Below, in pieces: positions 1 through 6,917 of a stretch of DNA of 11,805 bases. Position numbers and translations under genes: made by a program. The stretch is taken from contig JAGCAV010000333.1 in NCBI GenBank assembly GCA_017652545.1, positions 1 through 11,805 on the forward strand, given 5' to 3'. Position 1 is the first letter of the stretch. Every line of letters starts with the position of its first letter. The DNA comes from Lachnospiraceae bacterium. Its GTDB lineage: Bacteria > Bacillota_A > Clostridia > Lachnospirales > Lachnospiraceae. The notes under the pieces are model-generated. The model saw only the letters and a program-made list of their open reading frames with translations, did not search any database and had not been told where the DNA came from.

Positions 1-1062
1 CAGCAGGACGTGCAGCAGCGCCCTGTTTACACGTGAGAGTGTCAGGTTCTTTGTATGCAGGAACGCCGCATAGGATTCGGTGCTTTGAAATTCTCCGATG
101 CTTCCGGCGATCCGTGCAGCCAGTTCCGGCGCCATGTCCTGAACAGTCCCGGCTTTGACAGACGATGCGGTGACATCCTCATGGATGGTCTGCCCGGCAA
201 ACTGCAGCAGCGCAAAATGCATCAGCAGATCATATTTTTGCGTGGAACAGATCCGCTTTTCTGACAGCGCATGCATGAGGATATCAAAAGACGCCTGCGG
301 GATCGCGCGGATCAGATCTGAGCGGATCAGATTCAGCGCATTTTTCATATCCCTTTCATCCGTATCGGCATGCTCACAGAGACGGTTCCTGACCGCCTTT
401 CTGATCGCGGCAGCGGAAGGCAATATTGGTGTCTCTTCAGATAAGCCTGCCAGCCTGTCATCATGATAGGCGCTTCCTTCCCGCAGAATGGGAAGCGGCT
501 TCAGATGACTCTTCAGCTTCAGGATGGCACGCACATATTCGACTGCCAGGATGTTGTTCGGTGCTTCAGGCACTTCAAAGGCAGGGATGGCGGACGTATT
601 CTGTTCCTGCAGCACATGGCGAACCGCCTCAGCCCGGGCTGCCGGGAACGGAACACCCTCAGCCAGTCTCCGGCGCAGCGTGCCGCGGAAGAGGGGGGAT
701 TCCTCATTGGCTATGGAGGCGACCCGGTGAAGCAGGGCAGTGTCCGGTGTCTCACATCCGAAGCAGAGCGCATCGACGGCGCCCAGCGCATGAGCGATCC
801 CGACCCCTCCCTCTGCAAAATATTCCGCGCTGCCTGTTGCCAGACAGACCGGCATTAAGAACACGGCATCAACGCCTCCTGCCATGGCGGCTCTCGCCCG
901 GTCATACATGCCGAAAAGAGCCGGCTCCCCGCGCTGGACAAAGTCAGGACTCATGATGGCGATCACATGATCGTATCCCATCCGGTCCTTCAGGATCTGT
1001 ACCTGATGGAAGTGGCCATTGTGAAATGGGTTGTATTCTGCTATGATAGCTGCGATCTTCAT
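1..1062 (-). CDS. tmcAL: tRNA(Met) cytidine acetate ligase TmcAL (YlbM family), C-terminus cut by window edge
   Basis: Reading the minus strand from the ATG at 1062 gives 354 uninterrupted codons to position 1, so the gene is open at its 3' end. The protein begins MKIAAIIAEYNPFHNGHFHQ. The nucleotidyltransferase HxGH-type motif is H14-N15-G16-H17, followed by SPDFVQRGEPALF (about residues 38-50) and GSAEYFAEGGVGI, all landmarks of the TmcAL/YlbM (DUF795) family. Family members use ATP and acetate to acetylate the wobble cytidine (ac4C34) of elongator tRNA(Met) in the cytoplasm. Members are about 400 residues long, so only a short C-terminal part should be missing. The start matches the family N-terminus exactly, yet no Shine-Dalgarno precedes it: the upstream sequence is the -10 element of a good promoter, which suggests a leaderless mRNA. 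The gene is divergent from ylmH. Confidence 0.93.
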   Translation of the reverse strand, partial: MKIAAIIAEYNPFHNGHFHQVQILKDRMGYDHVIAIMSPDFVQRGEPALFGMYDRARAAMAGGVDAVFLMPVCLATGSAEYFAEGGVGIAHALGAVDALCFGCETPDTALLHRVASIANEESPLFRGTLRRRLAEGVPFPAARAEAVRHVLQEQNTSAIPAFEVPEAPNNILAVEYVRAILKLKSHLKPLPILREGSAYHDDRLAGLSEETPILPSAAAIRKAVRNRLCEHADTDERDMKNALNLIRSDLIRAIPQASFDILMHALSEKRICSTQKYDLLMHFALLQFAGQTIHEDVTASSVKAGTVQDMAPELAARIAGSIGEFQSTESYAAFLHTKNLTLSRVNRALLHVLL

Positions 1063-1069
1063 GGCTTAG

Positions 1070-1098
1070 ATTGTAGCCTGAAAGCCCGGCTGTTTCAA
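1070..1098 (-). promoter_or_regulatory. sigma-A type promoter of tmcAL
   Basis: On the minus strand there is TTGAAA (1098-1093), a 17-nt spacer and TACAAT (1075-1070). Only CTAAGCC (7 nt) separates the -10 from the tmcAL ATG, so the predicted transcript start falls on or within a few bases of the start codon. The element match is direct from the sequence; its activity is inferred. Confidence 0.7.
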
Positions 1099-1099
1099 G

Positions 1100-1120
1100 C
1101 GGTATATACAGATGATACCG
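1100..1120. repeat. Short inverted repeat in the tmcAL/ylmH divergent region
   Basis: CGGTAT (1100-1105) and ATACCG (1115-1120) are perfect inverted arms around a 9-nt centre. The repeat lies just upstream of the tmcAL -35 element and 37 nt before the ylmH start. It could be an operator or a small hairpin in the ylmH leader. A match of this size can occur by chance. Confidence 0.3.
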
Positions 1121-1157
1121 GGGCAGAAGCCGCGGACCGGCAGGCAGGAGATGACCG

Positions 1158-1901
1158 ATGGACGACAGATTTCTGGCAAGCCGCCTGGCTGACCTGGCCA
1201 GGGTCAGCGATAACAGGGATATATTTACTTTTTCGGATTTTCTTTCGCCCTCCGAAGCGGCACTGACAGCTGCGGCAGCGGGAAAAACACCATTTCTGGC
1301 ATGGGGCGGCATGGAAGGATGCGAACGTGTTGTGGTTCGCTTCGGAGATGAGAACAGGATCGGTTACGAGGCGGATTTTCCGATCCGCGTGATCCGGGTC
1401 TCTCCGCAGAACGCCAGGTTTGCCGATCATCTGACGCATCGGGATTTTCTTGGCGCCCTGATGCATCTGGGAATTGAACGGAGCACGGTCGGCGATATTC
1501 TGATCAGGGATAACACGGCATGGATCTTTGCGCTGGAGCAGATCGCCCCGTTTATAGCCGGTGAATTGCGCGCTGTCAGGCACACGCCGGTCATCTGTGA
1601 GCTGACGGATCAGGTGCCTGAAGAGGTGATCCCGAAGAGGGAGCCGGAAGTACTGAACATTCCTTCTCTGCGGCTTGACGCCCTGATCGCAAGACTCTAT
1701 CACCTGCCGCGGGGAAAAGCGAAGGACCTGTTTGCGGCGCAGCTGATCTTTGTAAACGGAAATACCTGCCTGAATGAAAGCTTTCAACCGAAGGAAGGGG
1801 ATGTCATCTCCGCGCGCGGATACGGCAAATTTGTGTTTACCGGGATCGAGGGAGAAACGCGGAAGGGCAGGATTACGGCGGATGTGGAAGTATACCGGTA
1901 A
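1158..1901 (+). CDS. ylmH: YlmH-type S4-domain RNA-binding protein
   Basis: This 247-residue protein matches the YlmH family in length (about 250-260) and layout. A central block LTHRDFLGALMHLGIERSTV (92-111) is the YlmH signature, and a C-terminal S4 domain (about 169-225, with SLRLDALIARLYHLPRGKA and LIFVNG) binds RNA. In Bacillus subtilis the homologue associates with the large ribosomal subunit and has been linked to rescue of stalled ribosomes; the function here is by homology. The ATG at 1158 has AGGAG at 1146-1150 with 7-nt spacing. In many Firmicutes ylmH sits in the ylmDEFGH-divIVA cell-division cluster; here its neighbours are tmcAL (divergent) and a PHP phosphatase. I find no good plus-strand promoter upstream, but a 6-bp inverted repeat lies at 1100-1120. 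Confidence 0.9.
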   Translation: MDDRFLASRLADLARVSDNRDIFTFSDFLSPSEAALTAAAAGKTPFLAWGGMEGCERVVVRFGDENRIGYEADFPIRVIRVSPQNARFADHLTHRDFLGALMHLGIERSTVGDILIRDNTAWIFALEQIAPFIAGELRAVRHTPVICELTDQVPEEVIPKREPEVLNIPSLRLDALIARLYHLPRGKAKDLFAAQLIFVNGNTCLNESFQPKEGDVISARGYGKFVFTGIEGETRKGRITADVEVYR

Positions 1902-1983
1902 ATAGCCGGTGCAAATATGGTATCCTGACTCGGACAGACCGTAAGAGTGGTTTGTTGAGAGCTGGGAGTGGAGTTGAAGACTC

Positions 1984-2808
1984 ATGAAAGCGTTTTTTGT
2001 GAACCCGGGTGAAGCATGGAATAATTATCATACGCACACATTCCGCTGTGATCATGCCAGCGGGGATGTGGAGGATTACGCGATGCGCGCGTCATCCCTG
2101 GGCATGTCAAAGATCGGCATTTCAGAACATGCATGGATCCCCGGAAGCGGAAACCATGTGTTCCGCATGCAGGAGGAAGCGGTGCCGGATTATGTGCGTT
2201 CCTGCCGGCTGGCGGACGGTGCGTTCGGAGGCGTAAAGGTCCTGTGCGGCGTGGAATGCGATTATGATCCTTCTGATGAAGAGCGCATCAGGGAATACTA
2301 TCTGGACAGACTGGGCCTGGACTATCTGGTGGGGTCGGTCCATGAACTGAAGAACGGCAGCGACGTGATGGACTGCTTCTCAAACCGGCATTTCGGGGTC
2401 AGGGAACTGCGCATCTACACGGATCTGTATGTCAGGATGATCGAGAGCGGTCTCTTTACCTTCTGTGCGCACCCGGATCTGTTCGGGAGGCCGATCGAAC
2501 TGGGAGAGGATGCCTCCGGATGGGATCTGAACGCCCGGGCGGCTGCCGGGGAGATCCTTGAGGCGGCCCGTGAGCATCATACGGTACTGGAGGTGAATGT
2601 CAGCGGTGTCTGGAAGACGCATCACCGGGGACACCCGCTGGTCATTTATCCCAGATGGCAGTTCTGGGAGATGGCTTCCGATTACAGCATACGGGTGATC
2701 CTCAATACGGATGCCCACAGCCCGGAACGGCTGGAAGCTTTCACGGACTACGGTTTTGACCTGATCAGACGCTACGGCCTCAAAAGAGTCGAGCTCGAAC
2801 GGGATTAG
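1984..2808 (+). CDS. PHP-family phosphatase, histidinol-phosphatase (HisJ/HisK-like)
   Basis: This 274-residue protein has the full metal-ligand set of the PHP (polymerase and histidinol phosphatase) superfamily: YHTHTFRCDHASG (H16, H18, D23, H24), GISEHA (H49), GVECDYD (E91), GSVHEL (H120), CAHPDLFGR (H163) and NTDAHSPE (D243, H245). Length and motif order fit HisJ/HisK-type histidinol-phosphatases, which remove phosphate from L-histidinol phosphate in histidine synthesis using a trinuclear metal centre in the cytoplasm. No other his gene is in the window, so action on another small phosphate ester cannot be excluded and no symbol is given. GGAG at 1970-1973 is 10 nt before the ATG. The 82-nt gap from ylmH has no clear terminator, so co-transcription is possible. 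Confidence 0.82.
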   Translation: MKAFFVNPGEAWNNYHTHTFRCDHASGDVEDYAMRASSLGMSKIGISEHAWIPGSGNHVFRMQEEAVPDYVRSCRLADGAFGGVKVLCGVECDYDPSDEERIREYYLDRLGLDYLVGSVHELKNGSDVMDCFSNRHFGVRELRIYTDLYVRMIESGLFTFCAHPDLFGRPIELGEDASGWDLNARAAAGEILEAAREHHTVLEVNVSGVWKTHHRGHPLVIYPRWQFWEMASDYSIRVILNTDAHSPERLEAFTDYGFDLIRRYGLKRVELERD

Positions 2809-2869
2809 ACTGTATTTGGTCATTTCTCCCAAAAAATTGCGCTTTTACAGGGGGATAAGCAAGAAATTA

Positions 2870-2898
2870 TTGACAATCGCGGCCTGTAGGCATATAAT
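2870..2898 (+). promoter_or_regulatory. Consensus sigma-A promoter of the LIV transporter operon
   Basis: TTGACA (2870-2875), a 17-nt spacer and TATAAT (2893-2898) match the consensus at all twelve positions. The predicted start near 2905 leaves a leader of about 50 nt before the binding-protein gene. I see no convincing operator in the leader. Confidence 0.88.
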
Positions 2899-2944
2899 TT
2901 TAAAATACATATTAAACATACTAACGAAGTAGGTTAAGTATTGC

Positions 2945-2952
2945 AAAGGAGG
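2945..2952 (+). promoter_or_regulatory. Strong ribosome binding site of the substrate-binding protein gene
   Basis: AAAGGAGG followed by TTACT and ATG is a near-complete match to the 16S anti-Shine-Dalgarno sequence at short spacing. It fixes the start at 2958. With the perfect promoter, it points to high expression. Confidence 0.85.
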
Positions 2953-2957
2953 TTACT

Positions 2958-4115
2958 ATGAAAAAAAGACTCATCGCACTGTGTGCGGCGGCAGCTGCGG
3001 CAGCAGCGCTTACCGTCAGCGGGTTTGCAGCGGATCTGGATACTGAGAATCCGATCAAGATCGGCTATGTCGGCGCTCTTTCCGGCGACACCGCTCTGTG
3101 GGGCCAGGCAGGTCTGAACGGCATGCAGCTTACCGCGAGCCAGCTCAACGAAGAAGGCGGCATTCTCGGAAGAGAAGTTCAGGTGATCGGCCTTGACGGC
3201 AAAGGCGTAGCAGATGACTCTGTCGCGGCTTACAAGAGGCTTGTAGAGGAAGAGGGAGTCTGTGCGGTTGTTGGCACGAACTTCTCATCCTGCAATATCC
3301 CCATCGCAGCAGTCGCTGATGATCTGAAAGTTCCGGTCATCGCCACCGCAGCCTCCAACGAACTGGTCACAGTAGCAGAGAATGGTACGCTTCATCCGTA
3401 TTCATTCCGCCTGTGCTTCATCGATTCCTACATGGGCTATCTGGCAGGCTCCTATGCCTATAACGAGCTTGGCCTGAAGACCTGTGCCGTTATTGAGGAT
3501 ATCACGGACAGCTATTCCACCAGCGTCGGTGATTTCATGGTTGAGACATTCACAGAGCTTGGCGGCGAGCTGGTTGCCAAGGAAGAAGCTCAGAATGGTG
3601 ACAACGATTTCCGTGCACAGCTGACCAAGATCGCTGCTGCAAAACCGGATGTCCTGTTCGTTCCCTGGAACTATGAGAATGTCGCTCTGATCGGCCAGCA
3701 GGCCAGAGAGCTTGGCATTGAGTCCGTTCTGTTCGGCGCTGACGGCTGGGATACCACCGAGCTGATCGAACTGAGCCACGGCGCCCTGGAAGGCTGCTAT
3801 TATGTTTCCAGACCGGGCTTCAATCTTCCGGAAGCTGCTGCCTATGGCGAAGTGTATGCCGAGGCCTTTAACGTAGCCCTTGAGACTGAGTGCCTGTACG
3901 GCAATGACGGTGTCATGTGGATCAAACAGGCGATCGAGAATGCCGGTAGCGACGATCCCGAAGCGATCAGGGACCAGCTGGAGGCAACGGAGAGCTTTGA
4001 CGGTCTTCTTGGCCATATGAGCATCGATCCCACCAACCACAATCCGAGCCGTGATGCGGCTATCTTCCGCGTGGACGCAGAAGAAGTGACGTATGTCGGC
4101 ATCTATGAGCCGTAA
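2958..4115 (+). CDS. livJ: Branched-chain amino-acid type ABC transporter substrate-binding protein (LivJ/LivK-like)
   Basis: This 385-residue protein is a Peripla_BP_6 (type I fold, Leu/Ile/Val family) solute receptor. It would capture a branched-chain or related hydrophobic amino acid outside the membrane and hand it to the LivHM permease encoded next door. The mature part starts NPIKIGYVGALSGDTALWGQ and continues with QLNEEGGILGREVQ, GTNFSSCNIP, VPVIATAASN and GADGWDT, all typical of the family. The N-terminus has KKR, then a hydrophobic Ala-rich core including eight consecutive Ala (10-17), and a likely signal peptidase I site after A24 or A25. The only Cys in the signal (C9) is preceded by Leu and is not a lipobox, so it does not look like a lipoprotein, unlike most Firmicute binding proteins. 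The true ligand cannot be told from sequence alone. A terminator follows immediately. Confidence 0.92.
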   Translation: MKKRLIALCAAAAAAAALTVSGFAADLDTENPIKIGYVGALSGDTALWGQAGLNGMQLTASQLNEEGGILGREVQVIGLDGKGVADDSVAAYKRLVEEEGVCAVVGTNFSSCNIPIAAVADDLKVPVIATAASNELVTVAENGTLHPYSFRLCFIDSYMGYLAGSYAYNELGLKTCAVIEDITDSYSTSVGDFMVETFTELGGELVAKEEAQNGDNDFRAQLTKIAAAKPDVLFVPWNYENVALIGQQARELGIESVLFGADGWDTTELIELSHGALEGCYYVSRPGFNLPEAAAYGEVYAEAFNVALETECLYGNDGVMWIKQAIENAGSDDPEAIRDQLEATESFDGLLGHMSIDPTNHNPSRDAAIFRVDAEEVTYVGIYEP

Positions 4116-4142
4116 TTACGAAAACAGCATATCCTGAGAAGT

Positions 4143-4175
4143 AAGGAGGCAGGGAATGGTCCCTGCCTCCTTTTT
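4143..4175 (+). terminator. Rho-independent terminator between livJ and livH
   Basis: GGAGGCAGGGA (4145-4155), loop ATGG, and TCCCTGCCTCC (4160-4170) form a perfect 11-bp GC-rich stem followed by five T. Two flanking A-T pairs extend the stem. It sits 28 nt after the livJ stop and before the rest of the same transporter, so it probably works as a partial terminator that lowers permease and ATPase mRNA relative to the binding protein. A separate livH promoter is not clear: a TATACT -10-like element at 4224-4229 lacks a good -35. Confidence 0.93.
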
Positions 4176-4301
4176 ATACAGACGGATCGGGAAAAATATG
4201 TAGCATTTCCATCCTGTTTGTTTTATACTCTTTACTGTGCGTTTGCCGAACGGGCATATTGAGGTAAGAGAAAAAACACTGTCGCAATTGGGGGAAGCAC
4301 T

Positions 4302-5180
4302 ATGAAAATTCTGATTCAGCAGATGATCACAGGCATATCCATCGGCAGCGTGTACGCGCTGATCGCATCCGGATATGCGCTGGTCTACAGTCTGCTTGAT
4401 TTCTCGAACTGGGCACATGGAGAAGTGTGCATGCTTGGTGCATACTGCTGCTTTATGGCAACACTGGTGCCGAAGCTGCCTTTTGCCGTATGCTGCATCA
4501 TCGGAATCGGAGGCGCTGCTGTCATCAGCCTCTTCAATGAGAAGATCGCCTACCGGCGCATCCGCAACAACGGCTCGCCGAATATGTTTCTGATGATAGC
4601 CGCGATGGGACTTTCCACAACGTATCAGAATCTGGCAAACGTGATCTGGGGTTCCAAATTCAAGCAGCTGCCGAAGATCTTCAAGGTCATGACGCTCAAC
4701 ATCGGCGGTGTCTTCATCGGAACGACAGATATGCTGTGCCTGGTCGTGGCACTTGTCGTACTGGTCGCGCTGCTGCTCATTATCAACAAGACCAGGTTTG
4801 GCCTGCATGTGCGCGCTGTGGCCTGCTCCGGCAGGACCGCCAGGATCCTCGGCGTCAGGATTGACCAGGTGATCGCGCTGGTGTTTGTGCTGGCCGGTGC
4901 GCTGGCCGGTATGGCCGGCATCATGTACGGCATGAAATACAATGTCTATCCGACCATGGGCAATGTCGGGCTGAAGGCGTTCATTGCCTCCGTCATCGGC
5001 GGGCTCGGCAGCGTTCCGGGCGCGATCGTCGGAGCGATCCTGCTCGGATTTATCGAGACGGTCGTATCCGGCTATATCAGTTCAGGCCTGCGTGACCTGA
5101 TCTCATTCTCCCTGCTGATCCTCATCCTCCTGGTCCGTCCTGCCGGTCTTTTCGGCGTGGATGTGCAGGAGAAGGCATAA
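4302..5180 (+). CDS. livH: Branched-chain amino-acid ABC transporter permease LivH
   Basis: This 292-residue, strongly hydrophobic protein with about eight membrane segments is one of the two permeases of a LIV-type importer. Family marks include DFSNWAHGEVCMLGAY (33-48), the ATPase-coupling EAA-like loop GLHVRAVACSGRTARILGV (167-185), and KAFIASVIGGLGSVPGAIVG (225-244). It would pair with LivM to form the channel and contact LivG and LivF in the cytoplasm. The ATG at 4302 has GGGGGAA at 4290-4295 as its ribosome binding site. The 186-nt gap upstream contains the livJ terminator and about 125 nt with no certain promoter. LivM starts 16 nt after its stop. Confidence 0.94.
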   Translation: MKILIQQMITGISIGSVYALIASGYALVYSLLDFSNWAHGEVCMLGAYCCFMATLVPKLPFAVCCIIGIGGAAVISLFNEKIAYRRIRNNGSPNMFLMIAAMGLSTTYQNLANVIWGSKFKQLPKIFKVMTLNIGGVFIGTTDMLCLVVALVVLVALLLIINKTRFGLHVRAVACSGRTARILGVRIDQVIALVFVLAGALAGMAGIMYGMKYNVYPTMGNVGLKAFIASVIGGLGSVPGAIVGAILLGFIETVVSGYISSGLRDLISFSLLILILLVRPAGLFGVDVQEKA

Positions 5181-5196
5181 GAAAGGGGGGAGAAGC

Positions 5197-6138
5197 ATGT
5201 TTATCAATTCATTCTACGAAGGTGTTGTCGTCATAGTCTGCGTGAATATGATCGCTGTCCTGGGCATGTCCGTGCTGACCGGATTTACCAGGCTGTTCTC
5301 CTTTGGAAATGCCGGCTTTATGTCCATCGGCGCCTACACTGCAGCCATCTGCTCAGTGCAGTTTCACCTGCCCTTCCCGATCGCGCTCCTGTGCGGCGCA
5401 ATCATGGCCGGAATCGTGGCTTTCCTGCTGGGCAGCCTCACCATCCGGCTGCGCGGCGACTACTTCCTGATCAGCTGCCTCGGATTTGGCGAATGCGTGC
5501 GCGTACTGTTCAACTATACAAGGAAACTGACCGGCGGTGCCAACGGTTACTCCGGAATCCCTTACAAGACGAACGGTTACGTCGCGCTGTTCTGTGCGAT
5601 CCTTGCTTTTGTGATCGCCTGGAACCTGATCCATTCCCGCTACGGGCAGGCATTTTCCGCCATTCGTGAAAATGAGGTCGCGGCTGCCGCCAACGGGATC
5701 AACGTGGTCCATTACAAGAAGCTGTCCTTCATCTTCAGCGCGATCTTTGCCGGATGGGCCGGCGGTCTTTACGCGCATTACCTGCAGTATATCACGCCCA
5801 GCCTTTTCAACCTGCCCAAGAGCTGTGAGCTGATCATCACCACGGTCCTGGGCGGTCTGGGATCGCTGACCGGCAGCGTGCTGGGAACCCTGATCGTACA
5901 GCTTCTTCCGGAGATCTTCAGGAGCCTGTCAGAATACAGAATGCTGTTCTACGGCATCTCCGTTGTACTGGTGATCCTGCTGCGTCCGGCCGGTCTCCTC
6001 GGCTACCGGGAGTTTTCCATCACCGGGATCATTCGCTGGTTCAAGAGAAAGTTTTCCGGCGGTTCAGGCTCTGACGGATCCGGAAAAGGATCGGACGCGA
6101 AAGCTTCCGCACCGGTGAAAGGAGGAACAGGCGTATGA
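5197..6138 (+). CDS. livM: Branched-chain amino-acid ABC transporter permease LivM
   Basis: This second permease is 313 residues long. Landmarks are RLFSFGNAGFMSIGAYTAA (32-50), LTIRLRGDYFLI (81-92), and the coupling loop YGQAFSAIRENEVAAAANGI (149-168) leading into FAGWAGGLYAHYLQYITP. I chose the ATG at 5197, which has AAAGGGGGGAG at 5182-5191. An in-frame ATG at 5161 would overlap livH and lacks a comparable site. The C-terminus, after the last membrane segment, is a polar Gly/Ser/Lys tail of about 35 residues (279-313), longer and lower in complexity than expected for the core fold. Its last codon and stop overlap the livG ATG by 4 nt (ATGA), showing translational coupling. Confidence 0.94.
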   Translation: MFINSFYEGVVVIVCVNMIAVLGMSVLTGFTRLFSFGNAGFMSIGAYTAAICSVQFHLPFPIALLCGAIMAGIVAFLLGSLTIRLRGDYFLISCLGFGECVRVLFNYTRKLTGGANGYSGIPYKTNGYVALFCAILAFVIAWNLIHSRYGQAFSAIRENEVAAAANGINVVHYKKLSFIFSAIFAGWAGGLYAHYLQYITPSLFNLPKSCELIITTVLGGLGSLTGSVLGTLIVQLLPEIFRSLSEYRMLFYGISVVLVILLRPAGLLGYREFSITGIIRWFKRKFSGGSGSDGSGKGSDAKASAPVKGGTGV

Positions 6139-6917
6139 GCACGACAGGGACGGTTCCTGTTCTTGAAATGAGAAAAGTCCAGAAGCGCTTTGGCGGCGTT
6201 GTCGCGATTGACAATTTTGACCTGAAAGTCATGCCGCGCAGCATCTATGGACTGATCGGGCCGAACGGAGCAGGAAAGACGACGATCTTCAACACCATTA
6301 CGGGGATCTACAGAGCGGATGACGGAAACATCCTGTTTGAGGGAAAAGATATCACAAAGATCCAGCCGCACGAAGCCGCCAGGATCGGTATCGCAAGAAC
6401 CTTCCAGAACATCAGGCTCTTCTCCAATCTGAGCGTCAAAATGAATGTTTGCATCGCCTGCAACATGAATGATACATATACGCTGGCTGACGCGCTGCTC
6501 AGACTTCCGAAATACCGGCAGGTTACAAAGCGGATCGACGAGAAGGCCATGGCCCTGCTGGAAACGGTCGGTCTGCAGGATAAGGCTGATACGATCGCCA
6601 GCGCACTTCCGTACGGACATCAGCGCAAGCTGGAAATTGCCAGGGCAATGGCGACGAATCCAAAGCTGCTTCTGCTGGATGAGCCGGCGGCCGGCATGAA
6701 TGAAGATGAGGCCCTGGATCTGGTTGAGTTTATCAAGGGACTTCATGAGAAGTATCCGATCACGATCATGATGATCGAACATCACATGGATGTGGTTTCC
6801 AATCTCTGCGAACAGTGTACGGTGCTTGACTTCGGCAAGACGCTTGCTGCCGGCAGGGTGGAGGATGTCAAGAAAGACGAGGCAGTCATAGCTGCATATC
6901 TGGGAGGTGAACTGTAA
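6135..6917 (+). CDS. livG: Branched-chain amino-acid ABC transporter ATPase LivG
   Basis: This 260-residue ABC ATPase would power uptake by hydrolysing ATP at the cytoplasmic face of LivHM, as a heterodimer with LivF. It has Walker A GPNGAGKTT (42-50), a Q-loop in ARTFQNIRLF (Q91), an ABC signature region LPYGHQRKLEIARAM (158-172), Walker B LLLLDEP (178-184) and an H-loop His in MMIEHHMDV (H216). The ARTFQNIRLF segment and AAGMNEDE after Walker B are LivG marks. The PYGHQ form of the signature is usual for this subfamily, which often has YGQQ. The start overlaps the livM stop (ATGA), with GGAGG 9 nt upstream. Confidence 0.95.
   Translation: MSTTGTVPVLEMRKVQKRFGGVVAIDNFDLKVMPRSIYGLIGPNGAGKTTIFNTITGIYRADDGNILFEGKDITKIQPHEAARIGIARTFQNIRLFSNLSVKMNVCIACNMNDTYTLADALLRLPKYRQVTKRIDEKAMALLETVGLQDKADTIASALPYGHQRKLEIARAMATNPKLLLLDEPAAGMNEDEALDLVEFIKGLHEKYPITIMMIEHHMDVVSNLCEQCTVLDFGKTLAAGRVEDVKKDEAVIAAYLGGEL

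Noticed and set aside
426..956. Plus-strand frames opposite tmcAL
   Set aside because: The minus strand reads through continuously as TmcAL from 1062 to 1; the plus-strand frames are shadows of it.
1894..1910. Hairpin ACCGG/CCGGT at the ylmH stop codon
   Set aside because: A 5-bp stem with no following T-run; not a credible terminator.
1921..1983. Possible T-box or attenuator before the PHP phosphatase gene
   Set aside because: The gap is only 82 nt and has no T-box sequence (GGGTGGNACCGCG type), only a small CAGACC/GGTTTG hairpin without a T-run.
1095..1985. Long minus-strand reading frame of 296 codons opposite ylmH
   Set aside because: It lies antisense to ylmH, a clear family member with its own ribosome binding site; the antisense product resembles no family and is a codon-composition shadow.
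2893..2912. Possible CodY box (AATTTTAAAATACAT) at the LIV promoter
   Set aside because: Only about ten of fifteen positions match AATTTTCWGAAAATT, in an AT-rich stretch made by the -10 element itself. CodY control of a LIV operon is plausible, but this match is too weak.
4116..4808. Minus-strand reading frame of 230 codons opposite the livJ terminator and livH
   Set aside because: It crosses a strong terminator hairpin and overlaps livH; its product is low in recognisable structure and has no ribosome binding site that I can support.
5161..5196. Alternative upstream LivM start at 5161
   Set aside because: It overlaps the livH end and adds MCRRRHKKGGRS with no suitable ribosome binding site; the ATG at 5197 has a strong one.
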